A program made the translations under genes and the position numbers. A DNA stretch of 64,000 nucleotides from positions 124,170,470-124,234,469 of the forward strand of contig CM043962.1 of the NCBI GenBank assembly GCA_014529385.2, read 5' to 3'. Origin of the DNA: Adiantum capillus-veneris (Eukaryota; Streptophyta; Polypodiopsida; Polypodiales; Pteridaceae). Shown in pieces: positions 10,334 through 20,108 of this stretch (the stretch's first letter is position 1; each line of letters starts with the position of its first letter). The notes below the pieces were generated by a model, which was not told where the DNA came from, made no database searches, and saw only the letters and a program-made list of their open reading frames with translations.

Positions 10334-11287
10334 TGTTAAGGCGGTTACGCCGCTAGAGGAAGCTAAATAGCGAGAACTCAACCAACAACAGAATTTGTCA
10401 GACGAGGACGGAACTTGACCCGCAGGCGCATGGAAACAACTAGGTGGGTGTCAAATCACCTACTCGACCTTCTAATGACAATCACTACTAAGGAAATCAA
10501 ATCTAAGTTCTAAAATACGCAAGTGACTGAAATCCGTACTACGAACGAATGCTATACGAAACAGGATCTAGAATCATTGAATCGATCTCAAACTCAAGGG
10601 GAAGTCTATACACTAGGTAAGAACAACACCCTAAAGACTTGAACTGCAAAATCAACCTATAACCACTCCGTGCGGCAAACGCGTATGAAGACAGGCCGAA
10701 AAATACGGGTGACCGAAACTTGACCCCGATGGTACTAATGCGTAGCTCTACTCGTTGTGGTTCTATAGATATGTTGCACGCTCTATTCCGACACACGAGT
10801 TGGAAAAAAACTCACACCGAAGCTCGTAGGAACTTACCACACATAGAAGCCGATAGCGCGCACTCTTGGTATCTGTGCGTAGCTCTCACCTTTGCTAACA
10901 CAATGGCGGTGTCGCTTCTCCAATGGCGGCCCCGTAGCTCGCGTAGCAAGAAGATAAGACTCTCTCTCTCTCTCTCTCTCAGACACAGTCACGGCGCTCA
11001 AAAACTCACTTTGATTAATAATTGAATCTCCTTTAGGTTACAAAACTTTGGCTTATATACCTCAGCCTTGGAGGTGAGAACATCTCTAATTGTTTACATC
11101 AACAGGTGAAATTACTTCGGGATTACAAGCTGGAACTCAATTGAGTCCCGTTACTTAATGAATGGCTCAAATCAAAATTAATGTCGAAAAGACATTTATT
11201 ACAATCAATGGTTACAAAATGATGGGTGTGAGCAAAAATGTGGGTGTGATCCTCTGCTGGCTCAACACTTCCTCTGTTGGCTCAACA
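10334..11287 (-). repeat. 3' LTR of element A
   Basis: 954 bp, TGTTAAGG...CTCAACA. It carries a CT microsatellite, a TATA-like GTATATAAGC on the minus strand (11051-11060) and a 20-bp tandem duplication at the end that faces the polypurine tract (CCTCTGCTGGCTCAACACTT). The recurring small frames inside all four A/B LTRs are shadows. Confidence 0.95.
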
Positions 11288-11302
11288 CTCCCCCCCTCCG
11301 CG
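11288..11302 (-). promoter_or_regulatory. polypurine tract of element A
   Basis: The minus strand reads CGCGGAGGGGGGGAG directly before the 3' LTR, a textbook plus-strand primer. It is identical in B at 43655-43669. Confidence 0.88.
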
Positions 11303-11336
11303 TTCATGTCGTCCCTGACATGACTTTTGGGCTTGG

Positions 11337-14300
11337 TCAATAGAGTCCTGTCGTCTTGAGCATCTGCAAATGTGATTCGTAGCGTAGGTTGCCGATGGTC
11401 AAGGTTGGGCCGAATATTTTGCTTTCGTGAGTGAAAAAGCCGGTGTAGAAAGCTTCTTCGAATGTTTGCATGTGGAAGCTAGGCAAAAACATAATTCTTT
11501 GGTATAAGAGATGTAACACCTTTGGTGATGGCTGCAATGAAAGATCATACATCGTATCCGTCACTGTGTCGGCCGTTGATAGTAGACTCAAGGTCGTGGC
11601 TTTATCTGGCGCGAACACTTCAATGCATGCTAAGAGAGTCCTGCAGATTTTCTTTAGCATCTGACACGAAAGGTCAGGAGAGCCACTAAAGAGTTTGATG
11701 GTGCCCGTTAGGGTTTTCACCATGTAGGCTTTACCTATTCTCTCTCCTTCCTTTGGTCCTGGCATCCTGGGATAATTAAGCCAATTTGGCTTCTTTTCTG
11801 CAATCCTGTCATGCTCTTTCCAGTTTCTGACTCTTGGCACCGAGCAGAAGGTTGCATCCTCCCGAATCTCCTTTGGAGCCTCTACCAAGTAGATGAGGTA
11901 GGCTGGGTATTTTTTCAGCCAACCTTTCCTCCATCTAGGTTGAGAATCTACAATCTTCTTTGATTGTTCATCCTTTGTGATGTCGCCTTCGTAAAGAGCG
12001 ACATACTGCTCCTCCTCTATTCTCTTTTTCGTTTTTATCACTTCAAATTTCATCAGAGGGAAAGGCAGGCTGGGTTGCATCCACTCTTCATGGAGCACTT
12101 TTGTGTCTAAACCTTGAAGTCTAATGGAGATGAGGAGTCTCCTTTCCCATTCCATTTCTGCCTTGGCACTTTCCTCTGTTGACTTTTCTATTTGGTCCTG
12201 GAGCCTTTGTTCTTCTTCTTCAAAGATTCCTGAAGTTGAGGCCACTTCTTGAACTGGGGCTGGATCTTCAATTGTGGTTGCCTCTCCAGTTTCTGGTAGC
12301 TCTATGGCTGCTCCCCCTGCTTCTTCTTGTGGTGTCTCTGTTTCTCTTCTTTGTTGCTCTTGGAGGTCTTGGAGCTGTTTGCGGAGGGCCTCATTTTCTG
12401 TCCTTAGTGTTTGGTTTTCTGATGTGAGCCTCTCCTCTGCAGCCAATGATCCCTCCCCCATGTGCAATCTTTGCACTTGCTCTAACTTTAGCTCTCTTTG
12501 CAAACTTCTGACCTGATCTTCCAGAGCTGGTACGAGGGCTCCCTCTTGTTCTGTTCCTGCTCTGCTAGCTCTAGGGGTGGTCCTGAGTCTCGTGATTGTC
12601 CTTTCTTGAAGTTTGACTCTTTCCCTTAGCTCAATGAGCTCATCCTTGGCTGCCTCCAGCTCATCTTCTATTCGCTCCTTTGCTTCCTGTGAACTTGTTA
12701 CCTCTCTTGAAGCTTTGGCTAGTTGGAGTATCAAGCCGTCTCTCTCGTTTTCTGCGTCGTAGAGTGATGCTTTATGACTTTCAAATTCAGTCATAGCATT
12801 CTCTAACTTCTTCTGCAACTCTGCTTCCTTTTGTTTTGCTGTCTCAATTGCTACTTCCTTTGCTCTGGATCTTTCTTTAATATTGCTGAGCAGTTCATGC
12901 ACCATGTGCATGTCTTTTTCATCTTCATCTGTCAACTTGACAGCTCTTTCTGCCACCACTTCCAATGGCTTCGGCTCTTCTAGTATGTTTTGTTCGTCCA
13001 TTTTCTCTTCACTCTCCATTGTACCCTTTGTCTTTTCCTTCGTCCCTTTCCGATCATCTTGTTTTTGTAGGGATATCCCATAAACTGCCTCCAGGGCCTC
13101 TTCTTCACTGTATCCGATCGCTACCAGATCCTCATAATCATCTTTCTTTTGCTGAACTGGATCTATCTCCTTTTCCTTGGTCCCGGCCTCCGGCTTTTCC
13201 ATAACTTCTGTTTCTATTTCTATTGTGGTCTCCTCCACAATAATTTCCGTCTTCTTCGGGCTTGGTACATTAGTAAAGGAGGGATGATTGTCCTCAGTCA
13301 TCTTGGCTTTCCCTTTGTTTGCTTGCCCGTCTTTCTCTCGAAGTTCAGTAGACTCATCTACTTTCTTCTTCTCCTTGTCGTCCTTTTTCAGCTCAACTTT
13401 TAAAAGCTGTACTTCCTCTTCAGTATAAGGCTCGACAGGTTGCTGCTCCAGGATGGCCTCCGACTCCTCATAAGCTCTAATATATTGATCATATTGATCA
13501 ACATGTGGCCTGGCTGAGCTGATTCCGACTTTAGTGGGGTCTGGCACCCACATTTCTTCAAAGTCCCCCTTTAGAGCTCTTTCCGCTCTAAACTGCTCCA
13601 CCAGCCTTTCCATTCTTGCGGCTTTTTGACTTTTGGTTTGCTTGGGATCAGCCTTCTTCTTCGCTTTCTTCTTGAGCGGCTCGTCCACAGCCTCTTCAGG
13701 TTCTGAAACTATTTCTAGTTTTCGGCGTGCTCTTGTGGATGCCCTCTTGGATACTTCTTGCTGTTCTTCCTCCTCATCGGCTTCTCTAAGCCACTCATTC
13801 TGGGAGGGAACCCGTGGCCCTTGATCTCTGGCTCCAATAGCTTCATAAGCTATTCTTGTCAGAACTTCAACTCCTCCTATATACTTTGGCTTCTCGTTGT
13901 GCATGGCGATTACTTGCTCGTGGGTGTATTGAGCGTAATTCACCTCTTTTGGCATATTGCTCTTCAATGCCCATGTGATGGTAGTTGCAATGGCATGGGG
14001 CGGTGTCGTATACTTTTGCGGTCTTTTACTGCAAATATGGAGAAATTGGTTGTACAGTCGGCAAAGGGTTGCCGCTCTTTGGTCTGCCGTATCTCCATAA
14101 GTTGCATTCTGTTTCTTGGACCCATAAACCTCTATAGCCTCCCTTCTTTCCCTGACAGAGCTCCCTTTGTTGTTCAGCTTCAATGCATCTGCAATGAGCT
14201 GTGGAGTGATCTGTACTTCTACTTTCTCTCCATCCATGGCTGTCAATGTGGCTTTCCCATCCTTCTGAATGGATGTTGCCAACTCGTACACTCTTCTTGT

Positions 14301-14612
14301 ATCCACACCTGATGGTCTCGAGGTGAAGAATCTGTGCAAGTCTGCCCTTTCCAGGTACCTGCTGATGTTCTCTGACCTGCTATAATCCACTAATTCTCGT
14401 GGGATCATAGGTACATCGACCGATTGCCCTTGAGGATCTCTGAAAGTCCCCTGGTAGATCTTTATTCCCTCTTTTTCTAGTACTGCTTCCTCCACCCAAG
14501 TCTTGGTTGGCTTGAGGGTTTCTGTTGGAATATCAAAAGGTTCTGCTTCTGCAAGAGCATCCTTGATGGTTGGTCTTTTTCTCTTAGTTGCCGATGACTT
14601 AGCGGAATCCAT
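11337..14612 (-). CDS. ORF3 of element A, intact 1,091-codon protein of unknown function
   Basis: It starts at ATG 14612 (MDSAKSS) and runs uninterrupted to a stop at 11337, 35 bp before the polypurine tract. Residues about 60-270 form a globular, mostly helical region (LVDYSRSENISRYLERADLH; RAATLCRLYNQFLHIC) reminiscent of the N-terminal domain of plant retroelement 'ORF1/transposon' proteins. Residues about 280-560 are strongly charged (KKKAKKKADPKQ, many Glu/Lys). Residues about 570-770 are heptad-rich coiled coil. The last about 300 residues are a second globular part (WRKGWLKKYPAYLIYLVEAP). There is no signal peptide or transmembrane segment, so it is not an env-like protein. It is separated from pol by 2.7 kb of spacer and probably needs a spliced or subgenomic RNA. 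Comparison with B shows scattered conservative differences. Confidence 0.75.
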   Translation of the reverse strand: MDSAKSSATKRKRPTIKDALAEAEPFDIPTETLKPTKTWVEEAVLEKEGIKIYQGTFRDPQGQSVDVPMIPRELVDYSRSENISRYLERADLHRFFTSRPSGVDTRRVYELATSIQKDGKATLTAMDGEKVEVQITPQLIADALKLNNKGSSVRERREAIEVYGSKKQNATYGDTADQRAATLCRLYNQFLHICSKRPQKYTTPPHAIATTITWALKSNMPKEVNYAQYTHEQVIAMHNEKPKYIGGVEVLTRIAYEAIGARDQGPRVPSQNEWLREADEEEEQQEVSKRASTRARRKLEIVSEPEEAVDEPLKKKAKKKADPKQTKSQKAARMERLVEQFRAERALKGDFEEMWVPDPTKVGISSARPHVDQYDQYIRAYEESEAILEQQPVEPYTEEEVQLLKVELKKDDKEKKKVDESTELREKDGQANKGKAKMTEDNHPSFTNVPSPKKTEIIVEETTIEIETEVMEKPEAGTKEKEIDPVQQKKDDYEDLVAIGYSEEEALEAVYGISLQKQDDRKGTKEKTKGTMESEEKMDEQNILEEPKPLEVVAERAVKLTDEDEKDMHMVHELLSNIKERSRAKEVAIETAKQKEAELQKKLENAMTEFESHKASLYDAENERDGLILQLAKASREVTSSQEAKERIEDELEAAKDELIELRERVKLQERTITRLRTTPRASRAGTEQEGALVPALEDQVRSLQRELKLEQVQRLHMGEGSLAAEERLTSENQTLRTENEALRKQLQDLQEQQRRETETPQEEAGGAAIELPETGEATTIEDPAPVQEVASTSGIFEEEEQRLQDQIEKSTEESAKAEMEWERRLLISIRLQGLDTKVLHEEWMQPSLPFPLMKFEVIKTKKRIEEEQYVALYEGDITKDEQSKKIVDSQPRWRKGWLKKYPAYLIYLVEAPKEIREDATFCSVPRVRNWKEHDRIAEKKPNWLNYPRMPGPKEGERIGKAYMVKTLTGTIKLFSGSPDLSCQMLKKICRTLLACIEVFAPDKATTLSLLSTADTVTDTMYDLSLQPSPKVLHLLYQRIMFLPSFHMQTFEEAFYTGFFTHESKIFGPTLTIGNLRYESHLQMLKTTGLY

Positions 14613-14778
14613 GGATCCTGTAACTCCAATTTCAGAAGTTAGCGTCTTTTTAGTACTAAAAGCCGAAATGAAGCTTTTAACTATTCAAATGACTTGAAAA
14701 TTGAAACATGAGCTATTCAGGGCCTAAGGATGCAAGGTAGGTGAAAAAATATGCAAACTGGGCTCAAAATCATGCTGG
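14613..14778. other. ORF3 5' leader in element A
   Basis: Non-coding, T-rich. No clear TATA box on the minus strand was seen. Confidence 0.4.
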
Positions 14779-15789
14779 AGACATCATACGCGTATGATGT
14801 CTTTTGTGTCAAAATGACTTCATATTGGTTGTGCTTGTAGCTGATAGTGTATACATGAGTATCATATGCTTGGATTTGAGTTTGGATCCCATTTGGTCAA
14901 GTTTTGGCCAGTTTAGTCCGGTCCAGGCTCTTGGCAAAATTTTGAAAGGGAATTGGATTTTATGATCCAAATTGGGTAAAACTTGGTGGATTACTTTCAA
15001 AGGGCATGTAGAACACTTCTGTTTGGTGGTTGAAGCCCTGAGGTTCCAAAATCACATAGTGAGACATCATACGCGTATGATGTCTTTTAGTGCATTTTTG
15101 GACCAATTTTCTCTATAAGCTTGGTTTTGGCTTTAGATAGGCTTATTCAGTGGATTTATCAAGTTTGGATAGAATTTGGACTAAAAATGGCTCTGGAGAC
15201 ATCATACGCGTATGATGTCTTTTTCATCAATTTTTCATGGGATTGGTTCTGTGGACTCTCCATGTGCTAGTGAAGGACTGTTTATACTCAAATCTTGGTT
15301 TGGACTTGAATATGTTGGATTTGGGACAAAAATAGGCTTTGTATGAAGGATTTTCTCTTAATTGGGCTAATGGGGTGATCCACTTGACCAAATGGTTCCA
15401 AACTTCATATGTAGCATGTATTAGATATATATAATGGATGTATGATGTCAAATGAGCATTTTTGGCTCTGTAAGTGCAAATAGACATCATACGCGTATGA
15501 TGTCTTTTGTGTCAAAATGGTGCTTTTTGGTTCCAGATAGCTTGTAGATGTGTTAATCAACAATCCTACAAAGTTTCAATGAGTTTGGAGTTATTTTGAC
15601 AAAATTAGGACCAAAAATCAATTTTATGGCCTACTTTGCGTCTTTTTGGTTTTCCTTGGGTTTTCTAACTCCAATTCTCATGATACTTGGTTCATAGGAT
15701 GTGATTAACATGTGGAATGAGGCTATGCACTCAAATGTTGAAATGGATGTGAAAATCATGCTGTGAGACATCATACGCGTATGATGTCT
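14779..15789. repeat. array of five perfect 24-bp palindromes, spacer of element A
   Basis: The half-site AGACATCATACG followed by its exact reverse complement occurs at 14779-14802, 15062-15085, 15197-15220, 15482-15505 and 15766-15789, each followed by TTTT on the plus strand. Start-to-start distances are 283, 135, 285 and 284 bp. The sequences between copies are diverged repeats of each other (TTTTGGTT, AGCTTG and ATCCAAATTGGG motifs recur). The core is ACGCGT. Four related copies lie in the 5' leader (23689-24409) with nearly the same spacing. Confidence 0.95.
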
Positions 15790-17276
15790 TTTCTTGAAAT
15801 GTTGGTCTTTTTGTGCAAAGAATGCTTTGTGCTAGTGCCCTAAGCCCTGCTAACTAGTTTTCAACTTAAAAAGTCATCAGTTTAGCTAAAAAGCCCCCTT
15901 ATAGGCATTTCAGTCTCCGAAGTCGTCTTTTTGCCTTGGAGTTGAATTTCTTCAACTTTTCTTCTCGAGAATTGCATTTCCAGCTCATTGGATATGTTGT
16001 GAAGCCACCTATTTGGTTGAACTTGACTTTGGCTCCCCGTTCTCCATCTTTCTCCATTTGGTTGCCCGAAAGCGTCTTTTTCACCATCGGTAAGTGAATC
16101 AGCTTTCTTTTGGGTTTTGCTTGCAAACATAAGTCATCCATGTATATTTGAAGTTGCTTGTGAAGTTTCATGTCATTTGGTCGTCAATTTTAGCCGTTAT
16201 GCCAAAATGACGCTTTGTGTGTCCGCCGCCGAATCGGTTGTTCCGACCTACTTTTGGTGATCCAAATCCGGAGATACTCCATGGTTGCATTGCCCTCGAT
16301 GTTGTTAAGCTTCCTGAGAAGTTTTGTGTCGTTTCGACAACTTTTTCCTGTTTGCCTCTTGCAGGCTCTGTCGACCTAGGGTTTTTCAAGTCGTTCTTTC
16401 TCGAGCTTTGAGTGTTAGAAACCCATCTTCTATGTTAGGGTAACCCACCTCTAAGTTCTTGCAAGGTTTGGTTAGGCGGTTGTGCCCCTACCTAGCGTTC
16501 TTCCCCATTCCCCGTCTGCTCTTGTTTCTTGGTTTTGGTGAGTTTTCGCGACAAAAGTTAACGATAAGCATCAAAAGCTTATGGCAACGAGTCTACCTCT
16601 CATGTCTGGTGTCCTCTAAGCTCTCGTAGCAGTCGTAGAAGGCGGTAGAAGGTCGGATGCTCCTGTATGCTCTTTGCTCTCTCCAAGAAGGTAATAGTGG
16701 AAATGAGCTTGATAGTGAAATGAAAAATACTTAACTTCGGGCTTCCCGGATCACTTGTTACCAAATTTGACATGTGCTCCTATCTCGTCGTGAAATGCAC
16801 TTTAGGATTTGAAATTTCTCAATTTGGACTCCGTTTGACCTGTTTCTGAGAAATCTGTCCACTTTGCCAAAATTCTGTCATTTCGGGCTTTCCGCAACTT
16901 TTTCAGAGTTGTACCCCATTTTTACCATGGGTTGCCCTTGTCATAAGGATCATCACCGTCTATTCTTTTCTTTTTTCCGATCTCATTTCACCTGCTTTTT
17001 TATTTTTCTTTTATTTTTATTAAGAAAATCATAAAAAATAAAGGAAAATAGCAAATTGAAGCCAAAAAATTCCAAACATACACGATAAATAGCTGGTAAC
17101 CCTGTGTATATGAATATACACTTCTTTGTGATTTCTGGACTTGGATTACCACTTTTTAGCTCCAAAAACACTCTTATTTAGTGATATTTACACATCTAGA
17201 GACCCAAATTCATCATTTGATCTCTTCTTGTTGCAAAAAAGGTATATAAGGGCATAAATATTATCAATATCCGCAA
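15790..17276. other. non-coding spacer between pol tail and palindrome array, element A
   Basis: No open frame conserved between A and B beyond shadows. It contains a 23-base segment identical to the RT active-site coding sequence (16126-16148). Confidence 0.6.
16126..16148 (-). other. fragment of the RT active-site sequence in the spacer
   Basis: 23 consecutive bases are identical to 53535-53557 of element B, which encode the IYMDDLC part of reverse transcriptase, in the same orientation. The same copy sits at 48491-48513 in B. Flanking bases are not similar, so it looks like a tiny relic copy made before A and B separated. Confidence 0.8.
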
Positions 17277-18170
17277 TCAAACATAAAAATTTGCAAAATC
17301 ATGTAAAACACTGCCCTTGTAATATAATTTTTGTTTTTCTTTGTTTTTCCCGCTTGTAGCTGCTTTGTAGCTCCTGTATACCTCCCCCCCTCCTAGTCTG
17401 AGTCCTCCCGGACGACTATGAAGTGTCTGTGGGTGAAGCATTGTAGTTGTTTTGGTCATAAGCTCCCAATGCAATTGTAGAGCGATGATACAACAGTCTT
17501 TCCAATAAAGCTGCTCTTTGTTTGATTGATGGATTGGTGGTCGGTTTTGGGTTGGTTTTGGCAATTTGGTAGTAGAATCAGTAGATGGATTCTTTGTTAC
17601 CTTGTTGTCTTTTTTCACAATCCAAATCTGCTTCCGCTTTGCTTGTGCTTGCCACAAACTCTTTGTGACCCAAACCTGCTTTGTTCTGTGTGTTGATTTC
17701 CTCGCCTTGAAATACCTAGGAGTTTCCGTTGATTGTATTGAAGGGAGTTCCTGTTTACAAATCTTTGGGATCCAAATTTACTTGCTATAGCTTTGTGCCG
17801 TCATGAACTTCTTTGGAATCTAGATCTGTTTCACTGTCCTTGATTGTCTGGAATCACTCTGTTGTCTGGTATTGAAGACTCTGTTTTCCACCTTTGTGTT
17901 CTCTGGCACAGCCTTTTTTGGTCTCCATACCAACTTTGACTCCGTTTTTTTCCAAGGTTGAGCTGTTATATTATTGCTTGTCTTCCTTATCCACTGTTGA
18001 GAATTCCTCCTCGAAGAGTAATCCGGTTGTATAGAAACTTTTGGTTGCCATTGCTTCTTCTTTTTCTCTGGTTGTTGTTTATCTTTGTCTTTGGATTCTT
18101 CCTTTGGAGTTGGCTCTTCTCCTTTGGTGAACTTAACTGATTGACTTTCACCTTCGTATTTGATAAGCAC
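17277..18170 (-). pseudogene. element A pol C-terminal tail with W-x-x-K repeats, interrupted
   Basis: It continues the frame of the second protease. A stop at 17820-17822 (TGG to TAG relative to B) and a 1-nt change near 17545 break it. The tail is basic and repeats a KQ-[IV]-W-[IV]-x-K motif. The last part (17277-17657) ends out of the B frame, so the C-terminus differs from B. Confidence 0.7.
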
Positions 18171-18510
18171 TGAATTAGAACTCTAGTCAATCATTGCATT
18201 ATATTGCTTCTGCCATGGTTGTCCTAGCAATAATGGATGTTGTGTAGCTTGGTCTTCAACCACGTAAAACATATGAGGATACACATATTGGTTAATCTAT
18301 ATATGTAAAACTGTGCATCCGACAGTTTTGATTGAATTCTCAGAGTAACTCTTTAACTCTTGCTTGGAAGTTTGTAGTTTAGTGTCATTTGTCAATTGTC
18401 TATACAAACTGAGTGAAAGTAGGTTAGCTTGAGCTCCTGAATCCAATAGTGCTCTGGCTTTGATTTGGTTGGTTCCTACTTTGCATTCAATGATGGGTTC
18501 TTCTTTGTCA
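18150..18510 (-). pseudogene. second retropepsin-like protease domain (PR2), element A
   Basis: It encodes ARALLDSGAQANLL (catalytic Asp-Ser-Gly at 18432-18443) and, about 70 residues on, PLLLGQPW, the second protease signature. It follows the integrase C-terminal module. Two stops cut it in A (18297-18299, CAG to TAG; 18183-18185, TGG to TAG); B is open through it. See the B copy at 50530-50890. Confidence 0.85.
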
Positions 18511-20084
18511 TTATCCATTTCTGTTATACTGACTGCGTTTATTCGTATTGCTCCTTCATTGCGCTGTTTCTGACAAAGTAGTCTTCTTTTCTCCATTCTT
18601 TCCTTCGCCTCGGCTTGCGCTTCCTCCTCAATCTTTTTCTTTTTTTGGACACGCAGCTTTTCTTGATGTATTTTGTGAAGCATGTTTTGGGTTAGCGGCA
18701 AAAGATACTTTTTCACTCTGCATCCACTAATCCAATTGGGCATTTCTTCTCCGTCTAATGTAGCAAGCTTGACGGCTCCACTTGGTGATAGATCTTTAAT
18801 CACCAGAGGTCCCATCCCTCGCTTTTTAAGCTTCTTAGCATGCTGTTTCAGAGTGTAAACTAGGACATAGTCCCCAACCTTAAACTCTTTAGTCCGCACA
18901 TGCTTATCAAAAAATTCCTTTTGTCGCCTTTTTTGAGCGTAGATAGAAGCTACTGCTTTTAGGCGAAGCTCGTCTAGCTTTTCCAGGTCATCTATTCTAT
19001 CAGTTTCTTTTTCGAGTATAGTTCTCAACATGAAGTATGGAACCACGTCGTACCCGTCCTTGTCGCAAAATTTCGTTGATGGACCATCCAGAATTGCACA
19101 AACATCTAGGGTTGCTAGAATGTGTGTCCATTCTAATGGTTTAAGCGTGTCATCTGGAAAGGGTTCTCCTATATAAGTTTCGTCTTCGATAGCCCTTTCT
19201 AAAACATATTCTTCTCGTTTCAGACTTCCACATTTCGAAGCTCCACACATCCATAACTCCTTGGGTTTACCTAACCAAGCTGGAAATTCGGATCCCGCCA
19301 AAGTAGCTGAATCAAACTCCTCTACCGGTGTTCGGTTCACATCTTTGTAGCTATGGTCTTTCAGGTTCACACGTGTAGTGGTTTCCATATTTCTCAAGTA
19401 TATGTGATCGTAGCCCCAATCTTGGACCATTTTCAACTGTCTCATGAATGGTCTTCCCAATATGATATCATAGTTATTCTCCTTGGCAAAATCGACAATA
19501 GCAAAAGTATGTTCGTATTCAATGCCGCAAGAAGTCACTACAACTTTCTCTAATAACCCCATAGGTTTCTCCATGTGTCCATCTGCTAATTGGAGTTTCA
19601 ACCTAGTCTTCCTTATTGCTGGTTTCCCCCATTTTTTCCAGATTTCTTTTGTAGCAATGGCTACCCCTGCTCCGCTGTCTAGTATTGCCATCGTCTTCAC
19701 TCCTTGGAATTCAACTGGTAAGGTTGTATTCCCCTCTTCACCTTCGCAATAATCTCCGACCTTGTTTAAGGGTACAGGCTTAGCGTTCTTTTGTGGCTTG
19801 CTCAGCTCCTCTATGCTCTCTTGCAATCTCGATGTTGGATCTTTTATCCCGAACTTCTCCAAGCATTTTCCTACAGTGGTCCACATATGTGGTCTTAGCC
19901 TCAAAAGCTCAGCTAAAGTGATAGTGCATGTCACTGGTGTTGACAAAATCTCTATCAATCCTTGCGAGTCCATGACTTTTTCTGATGAGATTTTTCGTGA
20001 GGGAAGTGCTCTAATCTCGGATTTTTCTTCATACTCTCCTAAGTATGAAGGTAAGGTTTTCAGTGAATGAGGTTTGCTCTCCAT
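18297..20084 (-). CDS. element A fused pol ORF: protease 1 joined in frame to integrase C-terminus and start of protease 2
   Basis: 595 codons from ATG 20084. Residues 122-232 are protease 1 (TMAILDSGAGVAIAT with the DSG at 136-138; DIILGRPFM at 206-214). Near residue 356 (LRTILEKETDRIDDLEK) the sequence jumps to the integrase C-terminal region. This is the 3,477-bp deletion relative to B, lying between TCAG repeats and keeping the frame. A linker (KRRQKEFFDKHVRTKEFKVG), a GPY/F-like module (GMGPLVIKDLSPSGAVKL) and a Lys/Glu coiled region follow, then the beginning of protease 2. It stops at 18297 by CAG to TAG. The frame is the same as gag upstream, separated only by TAG at 20109-20111. RT, RNase H and the integrase catalytic core are absent. 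Confidence 0.85.
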   Translation of the reverse strand: MESKPHSLKTLPSYLGEYEEKSEIRALPSRKISSEKVMDSQGLIEILSTPVTCTITLAELLRLRPHMWTTVGKCLEKFGIKDPTSRLQESIEELSKPQKNAKPVPLNKVGDYCEGEEGNTTLPVEFQGVKTMAILDSGAGVAIATKEIWKKWGKPAIRKTRLKLQLADGHMEKPMGLLEKVVVTSCGIEYEHTFAIVDFAKENNYDIILGRPFMRQLKMVQDWGYDHIYLRNMETTTRVNLKDHSYKDVNRTPVEEFDSATLAGSEFPAWLGKPKELWMCGASKCGSLKREEYVLERAIEDETYIGEPFPDDTLKPLEWTHILATLDVCAILDGPSTKFCDKDGYDVVPYFMLRTILEKETDRIDDLEKLDELRLKAVASIYAQKRRQKEFFDKHVRTKEFKVGDYVLVYTLKQHAKKLKKRGMGPLVIKDLSPSGAVKLATLDGEEMPNWISGCRVKKYLLPLTQNMLHKIHQEKLRVQKKKKIEEEAQAEAKERMEKRRLLCQKQRNEGAIRINAVSITEMDNDKEEPIIECKVGTNQIKARALLDSGAQANLLSLSLYRQLTNDTKLQTSKQELKSYSENSIKTVGCTVLHI

Positions 20085-20108
20085 TGTTCTAACAGAGCCC
20101 CCATCTCC

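Noticed and set aside
10720-11025. About 100-codon frame repeated in all four A/B LTRs (also 25336, 43105, 61189)
   Set aside because: It lies antisense to element transcription, ends in a CT microsatellite translated as Leu-Ser repeats, and has no domain. Its recurrence is explained by LTR identity.
13758-14312. 184-codon plus-strand frame opposite ORF3 (also 46124-46678)
   Set aside because: Shadow of the long minus-strand ORF; it has no start context or domain of its own.
11337-14612. ORF3 considered as an env-like gene
   Set aside because: No signal peptide or hydrophobic membrane span anywhere; the protein is charged and coiled coil.
14779-15789. Palindromes considered as a CRISPR array
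   Set aside because: Spacings of 135 and 283-285 bp, related spacer sequences and a plant retroelement context rule this out.
15899-16171. Small frame containing IYMDDLC taken as a second RT gene
   Set aside because: Only 23 bases match RT; the rest of the frame is unrelated, so it is a relic fragment, not a gene.
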